Shown here in pieces: positions 15,344-23,524 of a DNA stretch of 44,248 nucleotides. This DNA is from an uncultured bacterium (lineage in GTDB: Bacteria; Spirochaetota; Spirochaetia; Sphaerochaetales; Sphaerochaetaceae): assembly GCA_905215015.1 (NCBI GenBank), contig CAJMOS010000010.1, forward strand, positions 1 through 44,248, written 5' to 3'. The number at the start of each line of letters is the position of its first letter. Position 1 is the stretch's first letter. The notes beneath the pieces were generated by a model. That model did not search any database. It was not told the origin of the DNA and saw only the letters and a list, made by a program, of their open reading frames with translations. Both the position numbers and the translations under genes were made by a program.

Positions 15344-15372
15344 TTGCCATGTCTTCAATCTTTCTTTACAAT
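15344..15372 (+). promoter_or_regulatory. Promoter of the DUF3798 ABC transporter operon
   Basis: TTGCCA (15344-15349) is 17 bases from TACAAT (15367-15372). An AT-rich stretch with ATGTATAAATATGCATAAAC lies directly upstream and could be an UP element or operator. The remaining 15163-15343 interval holds no gene that I can support. Confidence 0.6.
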
Positions 15373-15401
15373 TGGACAAAACTTTCTTAAGGAGAGGTCG
15401 A

Positions 15402-16658
15402 ATGAAAAAGCTTTTGTCTATTTTGCTCTGCACCGCTCTCGCTTCCTCCTTTGCGTTTGCAAATGGAGCGAAAGAGGCGACAGCGTCCCCAGCGGCACCA
15501 GCTGCCAGCACGGCGGCTACTGCCGGCAGCCGCGACTATCACATCGGTATCGTCACGGGTACCGTCTCCCAGTCCGAGGATGATCTCCGCGGAGCGGAGG
15601 AACTGATCAAGGAGTATGGGACCGTCCAGAACGGTGGCCTGATCCAGCATGTCACGTATCCTGACAACTTCATGGAAGAGGCGGAAACCACCATCAGCGT
15701 CATCGCCGGCCTTGCAGACGACCCGAAGATGAAGGCGGTCATCGTCAACCAGGCTGTCCCCGGCACCACCGAGGCTTTCCGCAGGATCCACGAGAAGAGG
15801 CCGGACGTGCTGTGCATCGCAGGCGAGGCTCACGAGGATCCTGCCGTCATCGAGAGCTCCTCTGACCTGGTCGTCCAGAACGACTTCGTCAGCCGCGGCT
15901 ACCTGATCATCCACACCGCTCACGAGCTTGGCGCGAAGACGTTCGTCCATATTTCGTTCCCGCGCCACATGTCCTATGAGACTCTGAGCCGCCGCGCTGC
16001 CATCATGCGCGAGACCTGCAAGGATCTCGGCATGCAGTTCGTCATGGAGACCGCTCCGGATCCGACCAGCGACGTCGGTGTCGCCGGAGCCCAGCAGTAC
16101 ATCCTTGAGAACGTTCCTGCCTGGGTCGAGAAATACGGCAAGGACGCCGCCTTCTTCTGCACCAACGACGCCCATACCGAGCCGTTGCTCAAGCAGTTGC
16201 TGGCCTATGGCGGCATGTTCATCGAAGCCGACCTTCCGTCTCCTTTGATGGGCTATCCTGGTGCCCTCGGGCTTGACCTTTCCGCTGAGGCTGGCAACTT
16301 CCCCGCCATTCTGAAGAAGGTCGAGGATTCGATTGTCAGCAAGGGTGGCGCGGGACGCTTTGGCACTTGGGCCTATTCCTATGGCTTCACCACGACTGCC
16401 GGTCTTGGACAGCACGCGATCAACGTTCTGGATGGTACCAGCAAGCTGACCAACCTGCCTGATATCATGAAGGCCTATGGCAAGTTCACGGGTGACGCCC
16501 ACTGGAACGGCAACTTCTACACCAACGCCGACACGGGCGTCCAGGCGAAGAACCACGTCCTGATTTACCAGGACACCTACATCATGGGCCGCGAGCCGGA
16601 TCGGTACATGCACGCCACCGAGGTCGAGGTTCCTGAAAAATACTACACCATCAAGTAA
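15402..16658 (+). CDS. Periplasmic binding protein of the DUF3798 type (ABC importer)
   Basis: This 418-residue exported protein has a signal peptide ending at AFANGAKE and then an Ala/Ser/Thr/Pro linker before the folded domain (DYHIGIVTGTVSQSEDDLRGAEELIKEYG...). I recognise the sequence style as DUF3798, whose members resemble type I periplasmic binding proteins; this is from memory. It heads an operon with an RbsA-like ATPase and two ribose-type permeases, which makes it the ligand-binding component. The ligand is not known; a nucleoside, sugar or related small molecule is plausible from the transporter class. The start at 15402 has a GGAGAGG ribosome-binding site. A perfect stem-loop directly follows the gene. 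Confidence 0.8.
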   Translation: MKKLLSILLCTALASSFAFANGAKEATASPAAPAASTAATAGSRDYHIGIVTGTVSQSEDDLRGAEELIKEYGTVQNGGLIQHVTYPDNFMEEAETTISVIAGLADDPKMKAVIVNQAVPGTTEAFRRIHEKRPDVLCIAGEAHEDPAVIESSSDLVVQNDFVSRGYLIIHTAHELGAKTFVHISFPRHMSYETLSRRAAIMRETCKDLGMQFVMETAPDPTSDVGVAGAQQYILENVPAWVEKYGKDAAFFCTNDAHTEPLLKQLLAYGGMFIEADLPSPLMGYPGALGLDLSAEAGNFPAILKKVEDSIVSKGGAGRFGTWAYSYGFTTTAGLGQHAINVLDGTSKLTNLPDIMKAYGKFTGDAHWNGNFYTNADTGVQAKNHVLIYQDTYIMGREPDRYMHATEVEVPEKYYTIK

Positions 16659-16677
16659 CAATGGTTTCGCGGGAAGA

Positions 16678-16700
16678 GGGGAAAGCGTATTTCCCCTTTT
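16678..16700 (+). terminator. Stem-loop attenuator between binding-protein and ATPase genes
   Basis: GGGGAAA (16678-16684) pairs perfectly with TTTCCCC (16690-16696) across GCGTA, followed by TTTT. As a weak terminator inside the operon it would leave more binding-protein than transporter message. Confidence 0.75.
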
Positions 16701-16780
16701 CCTGTGTATTGATGGGCAATAGCTGTTTGTCCTATGGATAAAGAGCTCTTGCTCATTTGTCTGTTAGTAAAGGATCGTAT

Positions 16781-18400
16781 ATGGAAGCACAGGAAATACC
16801 GTTGCTTGAAATGCGCCACATCAGCAAGTCTTTCTTCGGAAACCAAGTGCTGGGTGACGTCAATTTCACGCTCGGCAAAGGAGAGATCCTCGGTCTCGTC
16901 GGGGAGAATGGCGCTGGCAAGTCCACGCTGATGAAAATCCTTTTTGGCATGAACGAGATCAGCGAGACTGGTGGTTACGGCGGAGAGGTGCTGATGGATG
17001 GAAATGTCGTCCATTTCACCTCGTCGTTGGACGCCTTGGAGGCAGGAATCGGCATGGTCCATCAGGAGTTCTCGTTGCTCCCTGATTTTACCGCCGCGGA
17101 GAACATCCTGCTCAACCGTGAGCCGACAAAGAAGCAGTGGATCGCCAACCTCTTTGGCGACCGCATGAACACCATCGACCGGAAAAGGCTTGAGGAGTCG
17201 GCAAAGAAGGCAATCGAACGCCTTGGCGTCAAGCTGGACGCTGACATGCTGGTGGGACAGATGCCGGTAGGCCACAAGCAGTTCACCGAGATTGCCCGCG
17301 AGCTCTCCAAGGAGGACTCGGAGACAGCCGGCAAGATCCGCCTGCTGGTGCTTGACGAGCCGACCGCAGTCCTTTCCGAGCAGGAGGCCCAGAGCCTGCT
17401 GAAGGCGATGCGGAACCTGTCCGCTCAGGGCATCGCCATCATCTTCATCAGCCATCGCCTGCAGGAGATCATCGACGTCTGCGACCAGATCATGGTCATG
17501 CGCGACGGCAGGATCATCAAGCAGGTCGTCAACGACAAGAACGTCAACGTCCACGACATCGCCCAGTGGATGGTAGGGCGTGAGATTTCCTTGGACAAGC
17601 AGATGGACCGCCACTTCGATTACGCGTCGCATCCGGTGGACATGGAGATCCGCAACCTCTGGGTCAACATGACCGGCGAGGTGGTCCGGGATGTCAACCT
17701 CGACATCCATCGTGGCGAAATCCTTGGGATTGGCGGCCTTGCCGGACAGGGAAAGCTGGGTGTCCCCAACGGCGTCATGGGCCTGTTTCCAGCCGGTGGG
17801 AAGGTCTCGTTCGAGGGAAAGGAAATCTCCCTGAACGACCCGAAGGCCTGCCTGGATGCCGGACTCGCCTTTGTCAGCGAGGACCGCAGGGGAGTGGGGT
17901 TGCTGCTTGACGAGTCCCTTGAGTGGAACGTCAGCTTCGAGGCCATGCAGGTGCAGGGCAGGTACCTTCTGAAGAAAGGGCCGATCACCTGGCGCGACAC
18001 CAACGCCATTAGCGAGGTGACGAAAAAGTACATCGACATGCTGGAAATCAAGTGCACCTCTTCCAAGCAGCATGCCCGTGAGCTTTCCGGTGGCAACCAG
18101 CAGAAAGTCTGCCTTGCCAAGGCCTTCGCCATGCAGCCCAAGCTGCTCTTTGTCAGCGAGCCTACCCGCGGTATCGATATCGGCGCCAAGCAGCTCGTGC
18201 TCCGCGCCCTGAAGGAATACAACCAGAAGTACGGCACGACCATCGTCATGATCAGCAGCGAGCTCGAGGAGCTGCGCTCGATTTGTGACCGTATCGCCAT
18301 CATCACCGATGGCAAGGTGGGTGGGATCCTCCCTGCCAGCAACCCGAGTTCGGACTTCGGCCTGCTGATGGTCGGACAGGCAGTCAAAGGAGGCAACTGA
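16781..18400 (+). CDS. Double-domain ABC ATPase of the ribose/galactose/nucleoside importer class (RbsA-like)
   Basis: This 539-residue protein contains two fused nucleotide-binding domains. The first has Walker A GENGAGKST, a divergent signature MPVGHKQFTEIARELSKE and Walker B LLVLDEPTAVLSEQE with switch His in IFISHRLQEI. In the second the P-loop is degenerate (GIGGLAGQGKLGVPNG), as is usual in this class. It keeps the signature ELSGGNQQKVCLAKAF, but its Walker B is LLFVSEPTRGID, with Ser where Asp is normal. One site is thus probably the main hydrolytic one. The ATG at 16781 has AAGGA 7 bases upstream; an in-frame TTG at 16757 is less likely. The next gene starts within its stop codon (TGATG). 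Confidence 0.88.
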   Translation: MEAQEIPLLEMRHISKSFFGNQVLGDVNFTLGKGEILGLVGENGAGKSTLMKILFGMNEISETGGYGGEVLMDGNVVHFTSSLDALEAGIGMVHQEFSLLPDFTAAENILLNREPTKKQWIANLFGDRMNTIDRKRLEESAKKAIERLGVKLDADMLVGQMPVGHKQFTEIARELSKEDSETAGKIRLLVLDEPTAVLSEQEAQSLLKAMRNLSAQGIAIIFISHRLQEIIDVCDQIMVMRDGRIIKQVVNDKNVNVHDIAQWMVGREISLDKQMDRHFDYASHPVDMEIRNLWVNMTGEVVRDVNLDIHRGEILGIGGLAGQGKLGVPNGVMGLFPAGGKVSFEGKEISLNDPKACLDAGLAFVSEDRRGVGLLLDESLEWNVSFEAMQVQGRYLLKKGPITWRDTNAISEVTKKYIDMLEIKCTSSKQHARELSGGNQQKVCLAKAFAMQPKLLFVSEPTRGIDIGAKQLVLRALKEYNQKYGTTIVMISSELEELRSICDRIAIITDGKVGGILPASNPSSDFGLLMVGQAVKGGN

Positions 18401-19440
18401 TGGAAACCGTGAAGAAAATCGTTGCAAAGTATGGACTTCCACGTGTCATCATCACGCTGTTCCTCTTTGCCCTGTTCGTCGCCGCTCCCTTCGTCGGGGT
18501 CCGTGTCGACGAAAGTGTCACCAACACGTTGAACCGCTTTGGCATGAACTGCGTGATGGTGCTCGCCATGGTGCCGATGATCCACAGCGGCTGCGGCCTG
18601 AACTTCGGCCTGCCGCTTGGCATCATCAGCGGCCTGCTGGGAGCCACGATGGCCATCCAGCTCGAGTTCCACGGCCTGCTCTGCTTCTTGATGGCCATTG
18701 TCCTTTCCACCCCGTTCGCGGTGATTCTCGGCTATGGCTATGGAAAGTTGCTGAACAAGGTGAAGGGGGGAGAGATGATGATCGCCACCTATGTCGGCTT
18801 CAGCTCCGTCTCCTTCATGTGCATCATGTGGCTTCTGCTTCCCTATACCAACGCCAGCATGGTCTGGGGCTATGCGGGTAGGGGCCTGAGGACGACGATC
18901 TCCACCGAGGGCTACTTCCTGCACGCCCTCAATGACCACTTTGCCATTTCCCTCGGCAAGCTGGTCATTCCTACCGGCATGATTCTGTTCTTCGCCATTC
19001 TCGCCTTCGCGATGTGGGCCTTCCTCCACACCAAGACAGGCACCGCGATGACGGCTGTCGGTTCCAACCCGACCTTCGCGCGCGCCTGCGGCATCAACGT
19101 TGACCGCATCCGTGTCCTGTCGGTCATCATGTCCACTTGGCTGGGTGCTGTCGGCATCTTGGTCTATGAGCAGAGCTTTGGTTTCATCCAGCTCTACATG
19201 GCCCCCTTCTACATGGCCCTTCCTGCGGTCAGCGCGATCCTGATTGGCGGCGCATCGGTAAACAAGGCTTCGATCACCAATGTCATCATCGGCACCCTGC
19301 TGTTCCAGGGCATTCTGACCATGACTCCTTCGGTCATGAACTCCGCGATCCACACGGACATGTCGGAAGTCATCCGTATCATCGTCTCCAATGGCATGAT
19401 CCTGTACGCTTTGACCCGCAAGATGGAGGTGGCGAGATGA
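18400..19440 (+). CDS. ABC transporter permease, ribose/nucleoside class (BPD_transp_2), first
   Basis: This 346-residue polytopic membrane protein belongs to the family containing RbsC and nucleoside permeases. The landmarks are LNFGLPLGIISGLLGA, AVILGYGYGKLLNKVKGGEMMIATYVGF and a cytoplasmic coupling segment GTAMTAVGSNPTFARACGINVDRIRVLSVIMSTWLGAVGILVYEQ, followed by ILIGGASVNKASITNVIIGTLLFQGI. It forms the channel with the next gene product. Starts and stops overlap on both sides (TGATG upstream, ATGA downstream), so the four genes are tightly coupled. Confidence 0.9.
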   Translation: METVKKIVAKYGLPRVIITLFLFALFVAAPFVGVRVDESVTNTLNRFGMNCVMVLAMVPMIHSGCGLNFGLPLGIISGLLGATMAIQLEFHGLLCFLMAIVLSTPFAVILGYGYGKLLNKVKGGEMMIATYVGFSSVSFMCIMWLLLPYTNASMVWGYAGRGLRTTISTEGYFLHALNDHFAISLGKLVIPTGMILFFAILAFAMWAFLHTKTGTAMTAVGSNPTFARACGINVDRIRVLSVIMSTWLGAVGILVYEQSFGFIQLYMAPFYMALPAVSAILIGGASVNKASITNVIIGTLLFQGILTMTPSVMNSAIHTDMSEVIRIIVSNGMILYALTRKMEVAR

Positions 19441-20561
19441 GCGATTTGCATTTGAACAATAGGGACAAGATGCAGCGGTTCCTCGCCGACAACATCGTGC
19501 CTGTGCTCTTCGTCATCATCTGCGCGGTCGGCATTCCGCTTTCCGGCTACAGTCCCAACTACCTGATCAACGAGGTCATCACCCGCATCGGACGGAACTC
19601 CTTCCTGGTGGTCAGCCTCCTGATTCCCATCATGGCCGGCATGGGCCTGAACTTCGGCATGACCCTTGGTGCCATGGCCGCGGAAATCGGCCTGATCCTG
19701 ATCAGCGACTGGGACATCGTCGGCATCCCCGGCATGATCCTTGCCGCCATCATCTCCACCCCGATTTCCATCCTGCTGGGATGGTGGTGCGGTACCCTGC
19801 TGAACAAGGCGAAGGGAAGGGAGATGGTTACCGGCTACATCATCGGATTCTTCATGAACGGTGTGTACCAGCTGATCGTGCTCTACCTGATGGGTTCCTT
19901 GATCTACATCCGTTCCAGCAAGCTGGTCCTGCCGCGTGGCTACGGTATCCGCAACACGGTCAATCTGGACGGCATCCGCCAGAGCCTGGACAACCTTGGC
20001 GCTTTCCGCGTCGCCGGCATCAAGATTCCGCTTGCCACGCTGGCATTGATCGCATTGGCCTGCCTGTTCGTCGTCTGGTTCCGCAAGACCAAGCTGGGAC
20101 AGGACATGCGCGCCGTCGGGCAGAACATGGAAGTGGCCCGCGAGAGCGGCATCAATGTGGAGCGCACCCGTGTCGTCTCGATCATCATCAGCACGGTTTT
20201 GGCCGGCTATGGCATGATCATCTACCTGCAGAACATGGGGACGCTGAACACCTACAACAGCCACTCGCAGGTCGGCATGTTCTCCATCGCGGCCCTTTTG
20301 GTCGGTGGCGCGTCGGTCGCCAGGGCCAATATCGGCAACGTGTTCCTCGGTCTGGTCCTGTTCCACTTGATGTTCATCATCAGCCCGATTGCCGGCAAGA
20401 ATCTGATTGGACAGGCTCAGCTTGGCGAGTATTTCCGCGTCTTCGTCTCCTATGGTGTCATCACCCTTTCCCTCGTGCTCTATGAGATGCGCAAGAAGCG
20501 GGAGATCGGCTACGAGGGAGCCCAGCTTGCCGCGCAGCAGAAAGAGGAGGAGAGCAAATGA
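19437..20561 (+). CDS. ABC transporter permease, ribose/nucleoside class (BPD_transp_2), second
   Basis: This 374-residue membrane protein is paralogous to the preceding permease. The shared landmarks are LNFGMTLGAMAAEIGLI, LLGWWCGTLLNKAKGREMVTGYIIGFF, the coupling loop GQDMRAVGQNMEVARESGINVERTRVVSIIISTVLAGYG and LVGGASVARANIGNVFLGLVLFH. The Gln/Glu/Lys-rich cytoplasmic tail ends in QQKEEESK. ATGA overlaps link it to both neighbours. A heterodimeric channel fits the single fused ATPase. Confidence 0.9.
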   Translation: MSDLHLNNRDKMQRFLADNIVPVLFVIICAVGIPLSGYSPNYLINEVITRIGRNSFLVVSLLIPIMAGMGLNFGMTLGAMAAEIGLILISDWDIVGIPGMILAAIISTPISILLGWWCGTLLNKAKGREMVTGYIIGFFMNGVYQLIVLYLMGSLIYIRSSKLVLPRGYGIRNTVNLDGIRQSLDNLGAFRVAGIKIPLATLALIALACLFVVWFRKTKLGQDMRAVGQNMEVARESGINVERTRVVSIIISTVLAGYGMIIYLQNMGTLNTYNSHSQVGMFSIAALLVGGASVARANIGNVFLGLVLFHLMFIISPIAGKNLIGQAQLGEYFRVFVSYGVITLSLVLYEMRKKREIGYEGAQLAAQQKEEESK

Positions 20562-21022
20562 CCCAGAACTGCAAACGACATTGGTATCAGGCTGTAGCAG
20601 TCGGATTGATGCTCCTGCTCGCTGTATGGATGTACTTTCTCGGACGACGTCACACGATTCTCGTTGACAACAAGACCTTGGAGGAGCAGGGAATCCGCGC
20701 CTACGACCTGGTTACCGTGAAGGTGGATGACCAGGAACCGGTCGAGCTGACTCGCCGTGGCCGTGACCAGTTTGTCGTCATGGGGCAGAAACACACCTTG
20801 ACCATGACCTGGACCGACAAGAACTGGAACGAGAACACCCGGAGTTGGAAGATCGCCATTCCGGTCGGCTGGGACATGGCCTTGGTCAGCCTGCCGTACC
20901 TCGGCAATAACCCGGAGGCCCCTCAGGATGAGTGGATGAGCGAGTTCGTCGTACAGACGGCTCCTCAGGCTCCCAGTACCGAGGACACCCAGATCGATAC
21001 GGGCGACTCCTTCACGATGTAA
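20558..21022 (+). CDS. Membrane-anchored accessory protein of the DUF3798 transporter operon
   Basis: This 154-residue protein has one N-terminal membrane segment (residues ~10-28, AVAVGLMLLLAVWMYFLG) followed by a strand-rich extracytoplasmic part (HTILVDNKT, DLVTVKVDDQEPVELTRRGRDQFVVMGQKHTLTMTW). It ends in an acidic Ser/Thr tail. I believe it is the DUF6672 type found beside such transporters, but I cannot confirm this. The ATGA overlap with the second permease makes it part of the same unit, so a role in assembling or gating this importer is likely. No enzymatic motif is visible. Confidence 0.75.
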   Translation: MTQNCKRHWYQAVAVGLMLLLAVWMYFLGRRHTILVDNKTLEEQGIRAYDLVTVKVDDQEPVELTRRGRDQFVVMGQKHTLTMTWTDKNWNENTRSWKIAIPVGWDMALVSLPYLGNNPEAPQDEWMSEFVVQTAPQAPSTEDTQIDTGDSFTM

Positions 21023-21035
21023 GGGACGTGAAGAC

Positions 21036-21069
21036 ACAAAAAGGGCGGGGTGTTTGCCATCCCGCCCTT
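21036..21069. terminator. Terminator between the DUF3798 operon and convergent tetR
   Basis: AAGGGCGGGGTG (21041-21052) pairs with CATCCCGCCCTT (21058-21069) over 12 positions with one G-U pair. On the minus strand it is followed by TTTTTGTG, so it clearly terminates tetR. It has no T-run rightward but may still stop or stabilise the plus-strand transcript. Confidence 0.85.
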
Positions 21070-21084
21070 CGGTGCCTGCAGGGG

Positions 21085-21657
21085 TCAGTTGAATTGCAGG
21101 TTTCTGAGTTCCACTTGGGTCAGCTTGGAGATGAAGAGGGCGATTTCGCTGACATTGGTCTTCATTCCTCCGTTGATCCACTGCTTGATCAGGGCGATCG
21201 AGCCGCTGGAGATGAAGAGGAAGATGGCGTGCAGCATCTCGTCGGTCAGCTGGGGGTTCTGCTTCTTCCAGTTGGTGGTGGAGGCCTGCTCGGCATAGGC
21301 CATGATCCTGCCGAGGAATTCCTGGTCTCCATTCTTGCCCAGCATCACCGTGCAGATGTCGGCGTTCTTCTGGATCATCAGAAGCAGATTCATCAGCATG
21401 TCGCTGATAGCGTCATTGGACAGGCCGCTGGTCAGGTTGGTGGCAATCTCCCCCAGCAGGTCGGTCTCGATTTGCTCAAGCAGTTCGCTGATATCGGTGT
21501 AATGGGCATAGAAAGTCGTCCGGTTGACCTCGGCCTTGGCGCAGAGTTCTTTCACGGTGATTTTTGCGATGGGACGGTCTTTCATGAGGGACAGCAGACT
21601 CTTGCGCAAGACCTTGCGGGTTCTGACCGCTCTCCGGTCGATTTTCATCTCTTCCAT
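21085..21657 (-). CDS. TetR/AcrR-family transcriptional regulator
   Basis: This 190-residue regulator has an N-terminal helix-turn-helix (RTRKVLRKSLLSLMKDRPIAKITVKELCAKAEVNRTTFYAHYTDISELLEQIE, residues ~8-60), an unmistakable TetR DNA-binding domain, and a helical ligand/dimerisation domain. It is divergent from the TRAP transporter operon and probably represses it. Its own -35 box falls inside an inverted repeat that looks like the operator, so autorepression is expected. The start at 21657 has AAGGAAGG upstream; an in-frame ATG at 21648 is possible. Confidence 0.9.
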   Translation of the reverse strand: MEEMKIDRRAVRTRKVLRKSLLSLMKDRPIAKITVKELCAKAEVNRTTFYAHYTDISELLEQIETDLLGEIATNLTSGLSNDAISDMLMNLLLMIQKNADICTVMLGKNGDQEFLGRIMAYAEQASTTNWKKQNPQLTDEMLHAIFLFISSGSIALIKQWINGGMKTNVSEIALFISKLTQVELRNLQFN

Positions 21658-21681
21658 GGATTCCTTCCTTTTGTTCCCTAT

Positions 21682-21732
21682 ACTGTAATGCAAAAAATGT
21701 TGGTTAGACAACAGATTGATGGGATGTTGTCT
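21682..21732 (-). promoter_or_regulatory. tetR promoter and candidate TetR operator
   Basis: AGACAACA (21706-21713) and TGTTGTCT (21725-21732) form a perfect 8-bp inverted repeat with an 11-base spacer. TGTTG (21698-21702) adds a third half-site, making TGTTG-N6-CAACA. The minus-strand promoter TTGTCT (21711-21706) with TACAGT (21687-21682), 18 bases apart, overlaps the first repeat. Confidence 0.6.
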
Positions 21733-21865
21733 GCACTTTTCTCCAGAGAAGGCCATGCATACGGATACAGCCGCACATAGAATGGAAGATACAATCCATA
21801 TGCAACAAAATCATGTAAATACAATTGAAAATAATATATTTATACATTATTTGCTTGTCGAGGGA

Positions 21866-21895
21866 TTGCATAAATGCGGAATGCAGTAGTACTAT
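21866..21895 (+). promoter_or_regulatory. TRAP operon promoter
   Basis: TTGCAT (21866-21871) is 18 bases from TACTAT (21890-21895). The inverted GCAT-AA-ATGC (21868-21877) overlaps the -35 box and could bind a regulator. The surrounding 21733-21952 interval is AT-rich and non-coding. Confidence 0.6.
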
Positions 21896-21952
21896 TTTTG
21901 AACAAGATATTAATATATTAGTCAGACAGTGATTTTTCATGAGGAGGAAACA

Positions 21953-22954
21953 ATGAAAAAACTGATTGCTGTGGTAGGGGTCGCCATGGTTGCCATGGCC
22001 TTTGCGTTTGCGAACGGTACCTCTGAAGGTGGAGCGAAGTCCAGCGGAAAGACCATCGAGCTGAAGGTCTCTACCAGCCAGACCGAACAGGCTATGATCA
22101 GCCGCTCCTATCAGATGTTCTGCGACAAGCTGAACGAGAAGGCACAGGGCAAGATCCACGCCACTCTGTATCCCGCCGGACAGCTTGGTGGGGACGAGGA
22201 TGTCATAGAGCAGGCAATCCAAGGCGCACCGATCGCAGTCAACACCGATGCCGCCCGTATGGGTACGTACGTCCACGATATGGGCATCATGATGATGGGC
22301 TACTTCATGGATGACTACGACATGGCTCTGCGGATTACCAAGACCGATACCTTCAAGAAGTGGACGGACGAGCTTGCGAGCAAGCATGGCATCCGCGTCC
22401 TGGCATTCGACTTCTACGATGGTCCCCGCCATTTCCTTACCAACAAGGAAATCAAGACTCCGGCCGACTTGAAGGGCCTTTCGATCAGAACCATCGGCAG
22501 CCCGGTCTGCACCGAGTCCATCGCCGCCATGGGCGCCACTCCGATCGCCATGAGCTGGGGCGAGGTCTACAACGGCATCCAGTCCAAAGCGATTGACGGC
22601 GCCGAGGCCCAGGATACTTCCACGTATCCCTCCAAGCTTTACGAGGTCTGCAAGTACATGACCAAGACCGGACACTTCCAGCTGATGCAAGGCCTGATTG
22701 TCGGCGAGTCCTGGTTCAAGACGCTTCCCAGCGATGTCCAGACCCTGCTGGTCGAGACCGCCCAGGAAGTTGGCGCAGAGACTGCCAAGATGGTGCTTGA
22801 TGAAGCGGCAAAGAGCGAGAAGCTGATGGCAGATGCCGGCATGGTCATCAACGAGGTTGATACCGCGCCGTTCAAGGCCGCTGTCGCGCCTGCCTACGAC
22901 AAGCTTGGCTATGCTGAGCTGCGCAAGCAGATTTACGCCGAACTCGGAAAATAA
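21953..22954 (+). CDS. dctP: TRAP transporter substrate-binding protein (DctP family)
   Basis: This 333-residue periplasmic protein has a signal peptide ending AFAFANGTSEGG and the DctP fold. The carboxylate-clamping Arg is in LKGLSIRTIGSPVCTESIAAMGATPIAMSWGEVYNGIQSKAIDGAEAQ. Family members bind C4-dicarboxylates, sialic acid, ectoine or other organic acids; which one is not decidable here. The start at 21953 has GAGGAGG (21941-21947). It heads a P-Q-M operon divergent from tetR. A 10-bp stem-loop follows before dctQ. Confidence 0.93.
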   Translation: MKKLIAVVGVAMVAMAFAFANGTSEGGAKSSGKTIELKVSTSQTEQAMISRSYQMFCDKLNEKAQGKIHATLYPAGQLGGDEDVIEQAIQGAPIAVNTDAARMGTYVHDMGIMMMGYFMDDYDMALRITKTDTFKKWTDELASKHGIRVLAFDFYDGPRHFLTNKEIKTPADLKGLSIRTIGSPVCTESIAAMGATPIAMSWGEVYNGIQSKAIDGAEAQDTSTYPSKLYEVCKYMTKTGHFQLMQGLIVGESWFKTLPSDVQTLLVETAQEVGAETAKMVLDEAAKSEKLMADAGMVINEVDTAPFKAAVAPAYDKLGYAELRKQIYAELGK

Positions 22955-22970
22955 CGAGATTTTCCAAGAA

Positions 22971-22998
22971 GGGCAGGCCGCATGTCGGCTTGCCCTCG
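22971..22998 (+). terminator. Stem-loop attenuator between dctP and dctQ
   Basis: GGGCAGGCCG (22971-22980) pairs with CGGCTTGCCC (22986-22995) over 10 positions with one G-U pair and a 5-base loop, followed by a T-rich TCGTTTCTT. It probably trims readthrough so that the binding protein exceeds the membrane subunits. An in-frame ATG at 22982 sits in the loop and is unlikely to be the dctQ start. Confidence 0.7.
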
Positions 22999-23023
22999 TT
23001 TCTTCGTATCTGCTTTGAGGTTC

Positions 23024-23524
23024 ATGATGATGAAAAAATTCGATTCCGTGGTCGTCCGCGTGGAGGAGCTTTTTACCGAGTTCCTTTTGGCGACCATCGC
23101 CATCCTTGTCTTCGTTTCCGCAGTAACCAGAAAGATCGGCATGCCGATCAACTGGGCACAGGATTTTTCCTTGCTTGAGTTTGCCTGGCTTACCTTCATC
23201 GGGAGCGACCTGCTGATGCGGACCGCTCCGTTGATCACGATTGATTTGATTCTGCTGCACTTGCCCAAGGCTGTGCAGAAGCTGCTTGCCATCCTGTTCG
23301 ACTTCGGCATGCTGCTGTTCCTTTACGTGCTGGTCCGCTATGGCTTTCCCTTGGTGACCCAGAGCTGGGACCGTGTCTTCAACACGCTTCCGGTCAGCTA
23401 TGCCTGGTGCACGCTCTGCGTTCCCGTCGGTGCGCTTTTGATGTGCGAGACAACGATTGAGCGCCTGGTGGGAGATATCAGGAAGCCTGTCGCTTCCTAT
23501 GGAAAGGGGGCGCAGGATGCTTAA
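23024..23524 (+). CDS. dctQ: TRAP transporter small membrane subunit (DctQ family)
   Basis: This 166-residue protein has four membrane segments, as usual for DctQ. The family-typical second helix region reads GMPINWAQDFSLLEFAWLTFIGSDLLMRTAPLITIDLIL. It bridges the binding protein and the large permease in the inner membrane. Three consecutive ATG codons (23024, 23027, 23030) follow TGAGG at 23016-23020; the exact start among them is uncertain. The 3' end overlaps dctM by eight bases. Confidence 0.88.
   Translation: MMMKKFDSVVVRVEELFTEFLLATIAILVFVSAVTRKIGMPINWAQDFSLLEFAWLTFIGSDLLMRTAPLITIDLILLHLPKAVQKLLAILFDFGMLLFLYVLVRYGFPLVTQSWDRVFNTLPVSYAWCTLCVPVGALLMCETTIERLVGDIRKPVASYGKGAQDA

Noticed and set aside
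22982..23023. Upstream ATG at 22982 as dctQ start
   Set aside because: It lies in the loop of a strong stem-loop, and the added residues (MSACPRFFVSALRF) do not fit the family; the ATG run at 23024-23032 is preferred.
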